NCBI GenBank assembly: GCA_035771175.1
Contig: CM069607.1
Location: forward strand, 22,390,001-22,454,000
Reading direction: 5' to 3'
DNA: 64,000 nt
From: Paratinospora sagittata
Taxonomy: Eukaryota > Streptophyta > Magnoliopsida > Ranunculales > Menispermaceae
Both the position numbers and the translations under genes were made by a program. This document shows positions 20,637 to 33,581 of this stretch, piece after piece; the first letter of the stretch is position 1; the number at the start of each line of letters is the position of its first letter. The notes beneath the pieces were generated by a model. That model made no database searches. It was not told where the DNA came from and saw only the letters and a program-made list of their open reading frames with translations.

Positions 20637-22713
20637 TGTTGGCCCAGATATGTCCAAAAAGGGCCAGGGGGGTGAATTGGACACTTAGCAGATTTTAACT
20701 TTTCTAAAAATTGTGCGAAATAATAAAAGTAGATTAAACAAAGTGTAGCAATCAAATACAGCAAATGTAAATGAGACAACGCAAACAAGATTTATAGTGG
20801 TTCGGTCGTGCCTACATCCACTACCTAACCTCCTAAGTTAGGATTTGTTCAAAGTCCACTATAGACCTTCTTATGGGTGAAGATTAAACTAGTACACTTT
20901 CTCAACTTACGGGTGTGGTAACTATCGTTTCTCAACTTACGAGTGTGAGAAGACTGTTTCTCAACTTACGGGTGTGAGAAGACTATTTCTCAGCTTCCGG
21001 GGTGTGAGAAGACCTTTTCTCAACTTTTGGGTGTGAGATGACAGTTACAACTTCGAGCAACACTTGCTCTTGCCCAGTGATAAACCAGTCACTACAAATT
21101 TAATACAAGATGAGATATGATTCCCTTTACTTAGAATCAAAGTGATACTTACAAAGCTTTGGATTGAACCTTCTGTAATCATAGATTCAGCAAAATATGT
21201 ATGATGAAGTTTGTGCTGAAAACAGGTTCAAATAACTTTTGTCTTCATCAATGGATTGTCAAAATAATGAAGATGAAGTTCAATCAATCCAGAAGACTTG
21301 AAGTCTTTCTTTCAAAAGATCGTAAGATCAAGCACAAGTGAAAGACGACTAACTTTCGAAAAGTGTTTTGGCGTAACCGAAAATTCCTAAAACGTTTTGA
21401 ATGAATATCAATTTTCATATATCATTAGTTGTTTTTCTGCTCTAAGGTAGTACACATATATAGGAATAACATAAGCACAATGGACTTGATGATTTTGAGG
21501 CTCTAGGTTATTTCAAATACAACGTATACTTTATTTCCAAACATGGATCGATTCAGCTCAATGCACATTATAGTGATAGCTCCTAAATTGTCTTATCCTT
21601 TAATGAGAAGAGAATGTTCTGACATGCTTTTAAAACATTCAAAAAGTTCTGAAAAAGTTGTACGATTTTGAAAAGTTCGAAAAAGCATTCGTACGGTTCT
21701 GAAGAAAGGAACTTAAATGGTGTTTTTGCCAGAACAGTAACATTTGTTGAAATAGCATCCTTTCGCATAATATCAACTTTTGTCGTTTTATTCTTTGAGG
21801 GCACTTATGGAGCATAAGCGCCCTGTTGAACATTAAAGTAAGGGCGTTACTAAGTCGTAAGCGTCCTAACTTACTTTGACGATTTAAACGACTTAAAACA
21901 TGAGGGCGCTACTTCACAGTTAGCGTCATGCTTTATTTTAAAAGCATTAAACACATGACGGCGCTACTCAAGAGTTAGAGTCCTAAATTTAAAATTCGTT
22001 TTAAAACAATGTTGAGTATGCTGAAGGACAGTAAGAGTCCTAAGGGTTATTAAGTTGATTCTAAAGATGAAGGGGCTCCTACACAGTAGCGTCCTGATAA
22101 TTTATTCAACTTATAACTATCAGCATCCTTGAAGATAGAAATCACTTGAAAACAAAAAGAATTTCCAGTGAACTAAGACTAAGTCAGCGTCTTGACATTC
22201 TCAAAGGTTGATAAAAGAAAGGGTGCCACTTACAAGTAAGCGTCCTTATTAATCAGTTCAATTTAACCTTGAGCGTCCTAATATTTTATCAGCGTCCTGA
22301 CTCATCAAGTCGAGGAAGGCACTACTAAAACATTTGTGTCCTAAAAGACTTTATAAAAGCGGTTTTTGATTTCTCGATTAAAGCTCGATAAAACATAATG
22401 TAACAAGATTAAATCGAGAATGCAAATGATCGATTAAAACATGTAGGCATACATATCGCTGAATCATATGACATAGAAAGTCCTACAACCTATCATAATC
22501 TAATCATAAACCGAACATCTTCAAATGATCATGGTCTTCAAGAAGATCTTTAATACGTTCGTCATGCATCATTGATTCTTTGAAACCTTCAAGTAAGATT
22601 AGATATGCCATATGTGCAGGAATATCATAGGTAGAATGTGGTTTGTAATCATCAAATATCTTTCATATTAGGGACATATTCTCGTAAGGAACGTGAGGAT
22701 AATTGGTTCAACA
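20637..22713 (-). repeat. COP 3' LTR (2077 bp)
   Basis: On the minus strand it starts TGTTGAACCAATTATC at 22713 and ends CTGGGCCAACA at 20637. It differs from the element A LTR in its first ~250 bp but shares the inverted half-site array (about 21790-22340), the TTCTCA...TGAGAA block (20899-21040) and the terminus. TATA-like box TATATA on the minus strand at about 21456-21462. Confidence 0.9.
21790..22345 (-). repeat. U3 inverted half-site array of COP 3' LTR
   Basis: On the minus strand, the same AGGACGCT-N11-AGCGCCCT type units as in element A, about ten, at the corresponding place between LTR start and TATA box. Confidence 0.8.
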
Positions 22714-22990
22714 ATCTCTCCCTTTTTGATGATTTCAAACACATTACTATAGGCTTTGAAGCAAGCTAATAAAATGATGTGTGTATGCATGAAATGTGGT
22801 AATAATGATCCTTGATTCATATGATATGAGTGTATTTCCAAGGAATGTACTTAAAATGTCACTAAGACTCCCCCTTAGTGTTAAGCTCCCCCTGAATATA
22901 TGATACTTCAATGATATTACTTCTCCCCTTTTGAAATATCAAAAAGAGTAAAGTATCATGAAATATGTCTCCCCCATATAGAGGTAAGCA
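22714..22990 (-). other. COP polypurine tract and 3' noncoding region
   Basis: On the minus strand TCAAAAAGGGAGAGAT ends at 22714 next to the LTR. Between it and the pol stop lie about 250 bp with several short purine runs (GGGGGAGC). No extra envelope-like ORF. Confidence 0.8.
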
Positions 22991-24814
22991 TCACAAATCA
23001 GTCTCAGATAACAGGCCAAGTTCTCGTCGAATGTGAACAAACTGGTCTTTTAATAAGGCTTTAGTAAATATGTCAGCCAGTTGTTCTTTGGTTCCAATGT
23101 GAGATAATATGACTTCTCCATTTTTCACATGATCCCGTAAACAGTGATGTCTTATTTGAATATGCTTAGTTCGGGAGTGCAATACAATATTTTTAGAAAT
23201 ATTAATAGCACTAGTATTATCACACAAAATCTCAACACATGGAATAAATATTTCATAATCCTGAAGTTGTTTCATGTAAAGAACCTGAGAACAACAACTT
23301 CCAGCTACAACATATTTTGTTTTAGCTGTGGATACTGCCACAGAGTGTTGTTTCTTGCAAAACCAAGAAATCAAAGAATTTTCAAGAAAGTGACAAAATC
23401 CAAAGGTACTTTTCTTATCAGTGAGACTACCGGCATAGTCAGAGTCTATATAACTTCTGAGATCAAATGAAGTACCTTTGGAATACCAGATTCCTAAGTG
23501 AGTTGTGCAATTTAGGTATCTGAATATTTGTTTGACACACTTTAAATGAGATTCTTTAGGTTCTGATTGAAATCTTGCACAAAGGCAGACACTGAACATA
23601 ATGCCAAGTCGACTTGCAGTTATGTACAACAGACTTCCAATCATACTTCTATAAAGTTTTGAATCAATTGATTTTCCTTTTGCATCCATATCTAATTTGA
23701 TTGCAGAGGTACAGGAAATATCAATCAATTTCAAATTGTGCATTTGAAACTTTTTAACCATTTCCTTAGCATACTTTGATTGGCTTATGAAGGTGTCTTT
23801 CGGCATTTGCTTAATTTGTAAGCCGAGAAAGTATGTAAGTTCTCCCATCATACTCATTTCAATTTCCTTCTGCATTAATTTAGAAAACTCATCACATAGT
23901 TCTTTGTTTGATGCACTAAAAATGATATCATCCACATAAATTTGAACAATAAGCATATTGTCATTGTGATGTTTGATAAACAATGTTGGATCAAGTTTTC
24001 CTTTATGAAACTTATGATCTAAAAGAAATGAACTTAGTTGATTATACCAAGGTCTTGGAGCTTGTCTTAATCCATATAAGGCTTTGTGGAGTTTGAACAC
24101 ATATTTTGGGTCTTGAGCATCCTGAAACCCTGGAGGTTGTTCCACATATACCTCTTCGTTGATGTATCCATTTAGAAAAGCACTTTTTACATCCATTTGG
24201 TATGAGGGAAAATCCTTGTAACAAGCATAGGCAAGTAACATTCTTATTACCTCTAATCTTGCTACTGGGGCAAAGGCTTCTTCGAAGTCTATGCCTTCTT
24301 CTTGGTTGTACCCTTGTGCAACCAATCTAGCCTTATTGCGGATAATGATACCTTGTTCATTCTTTTTGTTTCTAAAGATCCATTTGGTTCCTATAACGGA
24401 TTGATGTAAAGGTCTAGGAACTAATTCCCATACTTTGTTTGGCACAAAGTTTCCTAGTTCTTCTTGCATAGCAAGAATCCGGTTTTCATCTTTCAGTGCC
24501 TCTTCCACTTTAATTGGTTCAAATTGTGATACAAAAGCAACAAGCTCTTGATCTTTTTGAATTGAAGCTCTAGTGGATACACCCTTTTGTGGATCTCCTA
24601 AAATTTGATCTTGGGAAAGACCTTGAAGTAGTCTAGAGTTTTTAGAAGATTCTAAAGATAGTTCAGCTTCAAAATCTATAATCTTAGTTCTCTTTGGTTC
24701 ATCATCATCAAAATTCAATTGTTTAAATTGCTCCTCAAGACTTTTCTTATTTTCATTTTCATCGAAATTTACGTGAATTGATTCTTCTACAGTTTGATTA
24801 GATTTGTTGAACAC
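22991..24814 (-). pseudogene. COP pol: copia reverse transcriptase and RNase H
   Basis: 607-codon open frame on the minus strand, the best preserved coding segment of the window. RT starts around residue 110 ([44 protein letters not shown]). It continues with [32 protein letters not shown] and catalytic YVDDIIF, then RNase H ([36 protein letters not shown]). These are SIRE/Maximus-type motifs. The frame is intact from the end of integrase to the stop, but upstream domains carry stops, so the polyprotein cannot be made. Enzyme role: cDNA synthesis and RNA removal inside particles; it may once have served element A in trans. Confidence 0.9.
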
Positions 24815-25800
24815 TCTATAGGCTCTACTATGAGAAGAATGTTCTAAGAAGATTCCTATGTCAGATTTCGGTTCAAACTTATCTAGATTATCTTTATCAT
24901 TAAGAATAAAACATTTGCATCCGAATACTCAGAAGTAACTAATGTTGGGTGTTCTACCCTTCCATAGTTCATATGGAGTTTTATTCAAATCTCTTCTGAT
25001 TAAAACTCGGTTCATCACATAGCAGGCAGTGTTTATAGCTTCACCCAAAAATGATTTGCAGTGATATACTCATTAAGCATTGTTCTACACATCTCCTGCA
25101 GAATTCTATTGTTTCTTTGAACTACACCATTTTGTTGTGGTGTCCTAGGTGCTGATAGATGGTGAGTGTAACCTTGATTGTTACAAAATTCTTCGAGATT
25201 TTTATTGACAAATTCACCACCTCTATCACTCCTAATTATGTTGATTTTGTAACCCTTTTTCATTTTCGACTCTCTTACAGAATTTTATAAATGTTTCACA
25301 TGCATCAGGTTTATGAGCTAATCGAAAAATACCCATGTGAATCGAATGAAGTCATCAACAATCACAAACACATTTGATTTTCCACCTAAGCATTGGGTTT
25401 TGGTTGGTTTGAAAAGATCCATGTGAATCAGTTCGAGAGCTCTAGAGGTTGATTGATGCCTCTTGCTCTTAAATGATGATCGGGTATGCTTACCAAGTTG
25501 ACATGGTTCACATACCTTGTCATTTGAGTAAGTTCCTATCGAAATACTCTTCGCAAGATCATGTTTGACAATTCTAGATATGTTATCCATATTAACATGA
25601 GCTAATCTCCTATGCCATAACCATGCATCATTACAAGAGATAGCACTTAAACATGTTACATTTTGTTTCATCATGTCATTAAAGTTTGTGCAATGCACAT
25701 TCTTAATTCTAGATGCCATGAATGCAACAGTTTTATGCATGCTTGACAGTGTACCTATTTGCTTCAAATGAAATGTCATAACCCTTGTCACATAATTGAC
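24815..25800 (-). pseudogene. COP pol: integrase with GAG-pre-integrase domain
   Basis: Minus-strand integrase. 25318-25791 holds the zinc-binding region (WLWHRRLAHVNMDNIS ... CEPCQLGKHTRSSF) and the first catalytic part (ELIHMDLFKP, VIVDDFIRFTW). 25033-25263 holds IIRSDRGGEF (second Asp) and SAPRTPQQNGVVQRNNR (the catalytic Glu of the usual NGVVERKNR is Gln here). 24815-25032 is the C-terminal part with stops. A frameshift near 25265-25317 separates the pieces. Inactive by these breaks and by the Glu to Gln change. Confidence 0.88.
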
Positions 25801-26060
25801 TCATGCTCAAGAGATTGTACTTCAGCCCTTTAACATAAAGCACATCAGATATGGATAGAAAGTCATTACCAATAGTTTTAATGCCTTCAATGTCGCATTT
25901 GTTGTCATATCCAAAAGTGACATTTCCTCATTTCTTCTTTTTAAGGCTCAGAAATTTAGATTTATCTCCAGTCATATGCCTTGAGCAGTCGCTGTCTAGA
26001 TACCATATATCTTCATTTTTGCATATTTACACAACATAAAATACTTTTGACTTTGGTACC
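25801..26060 (-). pseudogene. COP pol: aspartic protease
   Basis: Read on the minus strand, WYLDSDCSRHMTGDKSKF marks the copia protease. The catalytic triad Asp-Ser-Gly is Asp-Ser-Asp here, which should abolish activity. Downstream IKTIGNDFLSISDVLYVKGL leads to the pre-integrase domain. A stop follows the Lys-rich loop. Confidence 0.8.
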
Positions 26061-26767
26061 CGTGCAAGTTTGGGTCCATGCATGTTAGCTTCAGTAAGAA
26101 CAAAATTTTCAATTCATGCATATTTCCTTTTCTTTCTACCTAAGACATTACATCTAAGTATGGTATGACCTTCCTTATGACATTTTTGGTATGTTGGTCA
26201 TTTGGTCAGTAAGGTATTGTATTTCTTTTGTTTCGACCCATGAGTATAGCCTAAGCCAGCTTTGTTGAATGCACATCTTTGTGATCCTAGCATCATGTCA
26301 AAAAACTTTTTGACCATTCGTGAATTTAGTCATGATGCAGGTCAGGTCTTCCTTTCCCTTTCTAAGAGTTTCATTTTCAATTTTTAGTTTCCCAACAACT
26401 TTCTTAAGTTGTTCATTGTCTAGAGACATTCTGTGTAGCACTTCTTGTTGGAATTCTATTTCCTCAAGAGCTTCTTCAAGACTATGCTTGAGCTTTTCAT
26501 TTTTCTTGGTCTCTTAACTAAGTTTTGTCTTAAGTTCCTGAATATGAGCATAGAGCTCATTAAGTTTGTCAATTGGTTCAGATTTTACCTCGGCGCTTGC
26601 CATTAAGCACAGTGCAGCAGTGTGATCTGAATCCGCTTCATCTTCGCTTGAGCTTGAAACATCCCACGTAGCTTTGGGAACTTTTTTGTCCTTTCTATAT
26701 GAGCTTGAGTTCTTCTTATATTTAGTGGGACATTTTCTCTTTACATGACCTGGTTTATTACAACGGT
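26061..26767 (-). pseudogene. COP gag, C-terminal part with zinc knuckle
   Basis: From the GYP1 insertion at 26767 leftward it encodes CNKPGHVKRKCPTKYKK, the last three ligands of a CCHC knuckle. The first Cys (CYRC) is on the other side, at 36545-36560. Then come acidic Ser-rich residues (SSSSSEDEADSDHTAALCLM) and a coiled-coil-like stretch. Frame broken further left. ACAACGGT (26760-26767) is shared with ACCGTTGT at 36553-36560 and marks the insertion point. Confidence 0.82.
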
Positions 26768-29002
26768 TGTGACGCCCCGAAAATTATTTCATCTAGCCCA
26801 TAACCCAATTGCATTTTGCCCAAACTCTATGTGTTGCCTTGATATGTTTGGTGTTTGTTTGATGGTTGTTTAATGTTTGTATATTTGATGCTTGATAATG
26901 TATATAAATATGTGCATCATAAATTGTATATGGGTCATGTTAAATTAAAGTATAATGCATATGTTATTATTTATGCATGGGCCCATTAAACCATGAATTG
27001 ATATGTGTTAGGATTGATTGAATAAAAGGATAAATGAAAATGAAAATTTGGTGTATTAAATGGATTGGACATTTAAAATACATGGGAGCATGAGATTGGT
27101 TAAAGTACATGTGGTTGGTATGGGTAGTATGAGACCAACACATGTCAAGTTGGTGCATGAGAATGGACAAGTGTCCCATGCCCCATTTCTTTTCTCCAAC
27201 ACATGTCAAGTTGGTGCATGAGACCAACACATGTCAAGTTGGTGCATGAGAGTGGACAAGTGTTCCATGCCCCATTTCTCTTCTCCAATACATGTCAAGT
27301 TGGTGCATGAAAATAGACAAGTGTCGCATACCCCATTTCTCCTCTCCAACACATGTCAAGGTTGGTGCATGAGAGTAGACAAGTGTCCCATGTCCTACTT
27401 CCCTTCCCCAAGGAAGTCTTAGAGGGTGAGATGAGTAGAGAGAAAGGAAGAAAGAAGAGAAAGGAAAGAAGAAGCGAAAGAAAGAGGGAGTTGCTTTGAG
27501 GAAAATCTCTGCAACATTTTCATCAAAGAGCTGGATCTTGAGGATATATGGTCCGATTGAGCTCAAAATTTGTCAGCAAATTCGTAGCTTATAGTTATTC
27601 ATTCTGGTCGGTGGAGATCTTGATTATAGTTTTCGTCTAAGAGATATAACCTCTCAAACAAAGCTGGTCGGAAAGTCTGGATTTCTCGCGCAGTTTCGAT
27701 CAACCGTTTGATGGATATGATATTTGGGTATGTGGTTTACAACTGATCTTTCAGCATTATAAACGGTGGAGATGTTTATGGCTTAAGTATGTTGTGTGAT
27801 ATAGTCATCTGAGTTTGAGTATTTGCAGCAGGAAAGGAGAAATTATCTGATGAGAGACTTGTTCATCAAAGTGGCTTATCTTTTCTGTCAACGGTTGGAT
27901 TGAGCTGATTTTTGGACAGAAGGTTTGGTTCTTAACATACTTCAATCTGTGCGGTTGATTTTATGATTAAATATTAAATGAAGAATTGGTAGGATTGCTT
28001 GTATTAGACCTAAATTTAGAATATGAACTTAGACCTTTCCAAATAGCTTGCATGTCAACTATGTTGACCTAGTTGCCATTGTTGATGAACACATGATGCA
28101 AAATCAGTGATATACATGGCTGAACATGGTGACCTAGTGTAAATCGGCAATATGGCCTAAGTATGAAAAATTTCATATTTTAAGGCTTTTGATGCTTTTG
28201 GCCTAAAATCATTGAATTGATGCAACTTATGTTTAATTAAGCATGATTAGGGTTGATTATGCTACTGATTTGGTGGTTGTGACCATATCATGGGTTATGC
28301 CTACTTGTCATCAAATGGCCCAATTTGAGCATGTTTATGCCTAAGGAATTGAAAATCAGTATTTTTGAATAATATAATGGTTTATGAATGAGAACTATGC
28401 ATTAGAGGCCTAAGTTATGTGATTTGAGTTGAATGGTGGGATTAGATGGGATTTAGGCCTATTGTCTATATGTGGGCTGATTTAGGGTTGATGTGTAATG
28501 TCTATGTGATTGACCATAGAAATTGATGTATGGTTGGATATTGATGAATGTTTCAGGACCTTGATTGGATTGATTCGGTTTGGTGTCCGTGTGTGGTTAG
28601 ATACTCTCGTGAGGCTTGGTTGTGAGTAGACTTCATTTATGATTATATCTTTTATGTCATCATATCACTTATATATATTGTATGTTGAAAGCATTTATGT
28701 GTTCTAATGTTTTGAGTGATGCATTGATTTAAGAAAACCTTATGACTTTGGTTGGGCCCATCTATCTGGCTAATAGGGGGACTTAGCCTTGTCATAGGAG
28801 GGTTTTAAAAAGGAAATATTTGGGGATGAGAACGGTACGGTGAAATAGACGTGCACTAGTAACCCCAATGCATGTGGAATGTGGATCCAAATTGATAAGC
28901 TTTTACTTGCATCGAACTTATTATAAATGCTTGATATCTATATGTTATGAGCTTTTAATCATGCACACATTGACATGCATACATGATATTTATTGATGAG
29001 TA
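26768..29002 (+). mobile_element. GYP1: gypsy-type LTR, left part (5' 2.2 kb)
   Basis: Starts TGTGACGCCCCGAAAATT after ACGGT, contains the family block GGTCCGATTGAGCT (also in the LTR at 61340), and stops at the inversion junction 29003. Its end is at 36902-37475 in opposite orientation (ATTCACTGGGC ... GGGGTCGCCACA). Joined, the LTR is about 2.8 kb. The ORFs here are short and unsupported. A 61-bp tandem repeat lies at 27125-27412. Confidence 0.78.
27125..27412 (+). repeat. ~61-bp tandem repeat in GYP1 LTR
   Basis: Four full copies and one 28-bp partial copy of a unit starting CAACACATGTCAAGTTGGTG. The unit includes ACAAGTGTCCCATG and a pyrimidine run. Copies differ by a few bases. Confidence 0.9.
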
Positions 29003-29011
29003 TGGATAGCA
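29003..29011 (+). other. Left inversion junction (TGGATAGCA)
   Basis: GYP1 LTR sequence lies to the left and H ORF2 to the right. The 9-bp word is shared with the right junction (TGCTATCCA, 37476-37484), inverted. See findings. Confidence 0.85.
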
Positions 29012-29166
29012 TAAACCAACCAATCCTTTGAACTTATTTCAAGAATCATTCACAACATTGTGTCCCATGTATTTATGCCAAGATCTGGTAGTAGGGGAAG
29101 TATGAATGAGTTGGATTTGTTTCTCACATGGTGCATTCTTCAGAAAAGGGAAATCAACCTTCCTTA
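29012..29166 (+). pseudogene. Element H ORF2 middle fragment, inverted
   Basis: Encodes TNQSFELISRIIHNIVSHVF, then NELDLFLTWCILQKREINLP, closely matching element A ORF2 (NQSFELIPRIIHN; NELDLFLIWCILEKRKVNL). It is on the plus strand whereas the rest of H is on the minus strand. It ends at CCTTA (29162-29166), the ATH duplication. The next codons (ILMHVIDTT) are at 13242 on the minus strand. Confidence 0.88.
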
Positions 29167-30633
29167 TGTTCACTGAAAACCGCAAGTGTACAGTATCAGA
29201 TAGTAGTAATAACTGATGAAGATCGGGTTGTCATCCTCTAGGATTCAAACCTCACTTCACCAAATACCGTTTTCATTAACTTCTAACTTTATCTAGCTAA
29301 CCAAATTATAGAATTTCATATAGTTAAACAGCAAATAAAACTAATTGAAACGAAGGGAAAATACCAATATGCAAAAATCTAGAGAATCAACTTCACCTAA
29401 CCTTCAATTATGTAATTTAAACATTCTTATTATCAAATCAAATTCCTAGTCTATAAGTCAAAACCCTTGCGTCACTAATTCCTTCTTCCGAGTGCCAAAT
29501 TAGATTGTATTGTCATGAACACGGTTCGATCTCTTGATAAAACCTGTTTTCTCAACAACCCATTAAACTTCATGATTTTCCTACAACTTCAAGAGGTAAC
29601 GCAAATCTCTCGATTCTACAATAATCTCAGGTCATAAATCCCTTATTCCAACCTAGGAAACCCTCTCTCGAGTGCCACTTCCCAACTCTAGGTTCAATTA
29701 ATTAGTGGCCAAAAGATTAAAGACATGAAGGATTGAGAATTATGAATAAACTATGAAAATTGCATTGATAATAAACAAAATCTAAAATTAAACAATAATC
29801 TCTAGTTTAGGATCCATCTCCTCTTTAGAACAATAAATTAGTTCATACTTTGGATGAAAAGAACACAACATGGAGAAAAACTCAATAATAGACATGAATA
29901 ACAAAACTAAAAATCCTGGAACTTGAATCTTCTTCCTTGTTTCCAACATCGAATCTCCGCATTCCTCGTTTCCAACCCATCTTGTTCTCTTCTCCAATGT
30001 AAGATGCCTTGAAAACCCTAAACAATCTTCTATTTAAGTGCCCAAGCCCATAAGAAGTCGTGTTGCAAAGTCCCATGTTGAATAGAAAAAACCCGAAAAA
30101 ATTATAAAGTTGTTATTTTCGTATCGAAACCCAGCGCCATGGCATCGGAGCCCGTAGTGGACGCCGCTGCGCCCAGTCTTAACCAGCATCATCATGACTC
30201 CACCACTTGGGCACGGCGGCACCCAGCCCCTATTTTCTGCACATTGGTACCTTTCTCTTTTGTGGACTTAGCCAACTTTTCACATCTTTCCTTCACTTTT
30301 CTTGTGTGGACTTAGCCAAATTTATGCATTCCTTAACTTGTATTATTCATGTATCCTCATTGCATCTTTATGTATCATGTTTCCATCATCCATCCAAGTT
30401 AACTTCAATCACATCTAAACACCTATAAAACAAATCAAATCAAGTTAATAACACACTAAAACATAAATTGAATCAAATCATAAACTAATAAACTAAAATA
30501 ATGCATAAAAACCAAATTATTCCTAAACTAAAACATGCATTAAAACTAACATAAACACATGAAACTAATGCATGAAATGTCCTAAAACACACCTAAAACG
30601 TGCTCTAAAACCTATCTAAATATGCAACTATCA
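29167..30633 (-). repeat. ATH 3' LTR (1467 bp), inverted
   Basis: On the minus strand it starts TGATAGTTGCATATTTAG at 30633 and ends GGTTTTCAGTGAACA at 29167. It contains a G/C-rich stretch near 30130-30230. It matches 13243-13690. Beside it lies CCTTA (TAAGG on minus), pairing with TAAGA at 13238-13242. Confidence 0.85.
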
Positions 30634-32110
30634 CATACCCTCAAACTTAGGACTTTGGTCGTCCCGAGCAAAGGGAAAACAAAACTAAAACTAAAGATTA
30701 ACACAACCATTCTAAAATTACAATCTCGCACAATTAAAGACTTAACTCAACATTATAAACACATACGTGGCCTCTAAGATTACACCAAAAAGAATATTCA
30801 CTTCTAAGAAGACTTTTAAGAGTATAAAATTGTCTAGAATTTCAACCCAACTCTCACAAAGTTTCATCGTTGATTCTTTCACACATGAGTACATAGCTAA
30901 TCTCATCAAACTAATCATGCAAGTTATGAACAAGTGCAAGCAAGTGTTAATTATGAGATCTCATAATATATGGTTTATGTTTTGAACTCCATAGGCAAAT
31001 CTTTCACACCACTCTCCACTAATGCAGATCACACACCATTCAGAATCAGTAGGTCTTTCATAGGTTGCAATGTAAGGCCAAGGTTGAAAGATAGGGAAAA
31101 ATAGGAACATTGTAGCTCAAAATACCCTAAACACTTTGATCAATTACTAGCATCCACTACATTAAATTTGAAACCAAAAGCCCCTTTTGTAACACATATA
31201 TCCTCTCAAATATTCAACTTTTTCTTTCATTCAATCCCCATTCTTTTGTTTGCTTTTTTTTTTTCTTTCTTTCTCATTGTTCTTCCTTCCAAATAATAAC
31301 ATTCCAACATGATCAAAGTGTATAAGGTACATAGGCTAAAACAAAGAATTTAAACAAATAAAGCTTAAAGTTCATAATGCATAGGTAACAAAGAAAAAAC
31401 ATTTGGCTCAAAATGGGTAGTATGGATATATTCAAAAGAAAGGTAGGCTATTTGGCTCAAACTTTTTCAAACATGGCCTAAATCATTTTTCTCATAGTGT
31501 GTTTCCTAGGATTTCTAGAATCCCTAGAGATCTAAGATATGACTTAGCTAGCAAAGGTCCATTTCAAACAATCGTAATCTAATAATCAGAACCACGTACA
31601 AATGGTTAAGTCTCTCTAACAATTCTGAATAGAAAGTTGGATCAAGCACATAGACATGTAGGTCATTCTCGACATTCTCCTATCGTTTCACATCTCTAAA
31701 GTGTTCTCCTGTCATTGGCCTTCCATAAGGAAGTCTAAAGTTGTAAAAGAACATGACTACCTAGCCTAAACTAATGCACACTCAGCAAATATTGTGACAA
31801 AAATTCAAAACTCTCCCCCCAAACTCAAAGCAAGCATTATCCTCAATGCATGAAAGAAACAAATAAATACTAGGAAAAACAGAGGCATATAAGAGAGGGG
31901 AGAGTTGTAGAAAAATCCCCTAAACCCAAATAGTTGAAGATGCCACATAATGCATGCCTTGCGTCTCTCTTATAGGCTCCCAAAAAACCTCCAAATTTTC
32001 TTTAGAACCTAGAAAGGACAAGTAACCAAATCTGTCAATGCACGAGAGTCAAATCCTATATTACAATGACTAAAAAACATAAAACACAAGAAATAATAAA
32101 ACTTCAAAAC
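30634..32110 (-). other. ATH polypurine tract and 3' noncoding region
   Basis: On the minus strand CCTAAGTTTGAGGGTATG abuts the LTR. The remaining ~1.4 kb is noncoding and homologous to 14201-15290 and 15291-15862. A long 3' noncoding region (here possibly with lost env-like remnants) is usual for Athila. No ORF supported. Confidence 0.75.
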
Positions 32111-33581
32111 CGATGGGCTGCCTCCTATCTAGCGCTTGGTTTAGAGTCTTCAGCTCGACTTTCCTAATAACACCTTCACGGCTCCCCAAGAGTGATGCTC
32201 TCATCACGCCGCTCCTCTTGGCCAAAGTAATGCTTCAACCGTTAGCCATTAACCCAAAAGCAAGATCCATCAGCACTTCTCAACTCCACCGCACCATGAG
32301 GGAAAACTTTCTCCACAATAAAGGGCCTCGACCATCTAGACTTCAACATGCCTAGAAAAAGCTTTAATATGGAATTGAATAAAACAACTTTTTGGACTGG
32401 TAAGAAGTCCCACTTGAAAATCAGCTTGTCATGCCATTGTTTGGTTTTCTCCTTGTAGAGCTTGGCATTCTCATATGCATCGTTTCAGAACTCTTCCATC
32501 TCCATAAGTTGTAATAATTGGTGCTATCCGGAAGCTTTCAAGTCAAAATCCAGCTTCTTAATTGCCCAATAAGCAAGATACTCTAACTCTAAGGGTAAGT
32601 GATAACTCTTCCTAAAAATAAGGTGGTAGGGAGACATCCCAATGGGAGTCTTGAATGCAGTCCGATATGCCCACAAAACATCTTTAAGCTTAAGTGCTCA
32701 ATCTTTTCTTCTTACATTCACCGTCTTCTCCAAAATTTGTTTTACTTCCTGGTTGCTTATCTCGGCTTGCCCATTGGATTGAGGGTGTGCTTCACACCAT
32801 ATTTAGCAAGTAACGAATGAAAGAGATTATTGCAAAAGTGGGAACCCTCATCACATATGATAGCTCGAGGGGTGCCAAATCGAGTAAAGATGTTCTTTTG
32901 CAAAAACTTAAGCACCACTTTCGCATCATTGGTTGGCGTAGCAATCGCTTCGACCTACTTGGAAACATAATCAAGCACGAGAAGGATGTAGGATTTGCCA
33001 CACGAAGACAGGAATGGGCCTATGAAATCAATGCCCCACACATCAAAAAGCTCAACCTCATATTGGTTAAGGGCAGCTCACGCCTCTTTGAAATAGTACC
33101 CAAATGTTGGCACCAATCACACGTCTTCACGAGGATATAAGAATCTCGGAATAAGGTGGGTCAATAGAACCCACTTTCAAGTACTTTTGCAGTCGTCCTT
33201 TGAGCACCAAAGTGGCCCCCATAAGTGGAAGAATGACATCCTCGAAGAATATCTTGAAACTCATCCTCCAGTACACATCTTCTAATCATTTGGTCATTAC
33301 ACCTCTTGAATAGTAATGGCTCATCCCACATGTAGGCTTTCACATCATGTAAGAACTTCTTCTTCCTCGAATAAGAGAAATCTGGAGGTAATGTACCACA
33401 CACTAAAAAAATCACAAAATCGGCATACCAAGGGGCTTTTACCCCCAAACTATATACTTGTTCATCTAGGAACGACACTTGAATAGGAACCACATCCTTT
33501 GTGCCTTCAGGCTGTAGCCGTGATAAGTGATTGACCACCGCATTCTCGCTCTCCTGCTTGTCCCGAATCTCCAGATCAAAT
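32111..33581 (-). pseudogene. ATH pol: RNase H end and integrase, inverted
   Basis: Minus strand. From 33581: QFDLEIRDKQESENAVVNHL (RNase H/tether end), then SFLDEQVY, WYADFVIFLVCGTLPPDF, and the HHCC zinc finger (HSSTYGGHFGAQRTTAKVLE ... CDWCQ), then a frameshifted catalytic domain down to 32111. The open frame 33161-33592 takes its Met from the adjoining COP LTR. The preceding part (WILLLQEF) ends at 20636 on the plus strand. Multiple stops; inactive. Confidence 0.88.

Larger units (their letters stand above)
20637..26767 (-). mobile_element. COP: autonomous SIRE/Maximus-like copia element, 3' part
   Basis: Minus-strand element with 3' LTR 20637-22713, polypurine tract, RT/RNase H, integrase, protease and the gag zinc knuckle. 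It is cut at 26767 by the GYP1 LTR. Its 5' part (LTR, PBS, gag N-terminus) lies at 33582-36557 on the plus strand, separated and flipped by the inversion. The insertion site in ATH gives the duplication GTTTG (20632-20636) versus ATTTG (33577-33581, minus strand). Together the two halves make a complete but mutated element. Confidence 0.88.
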
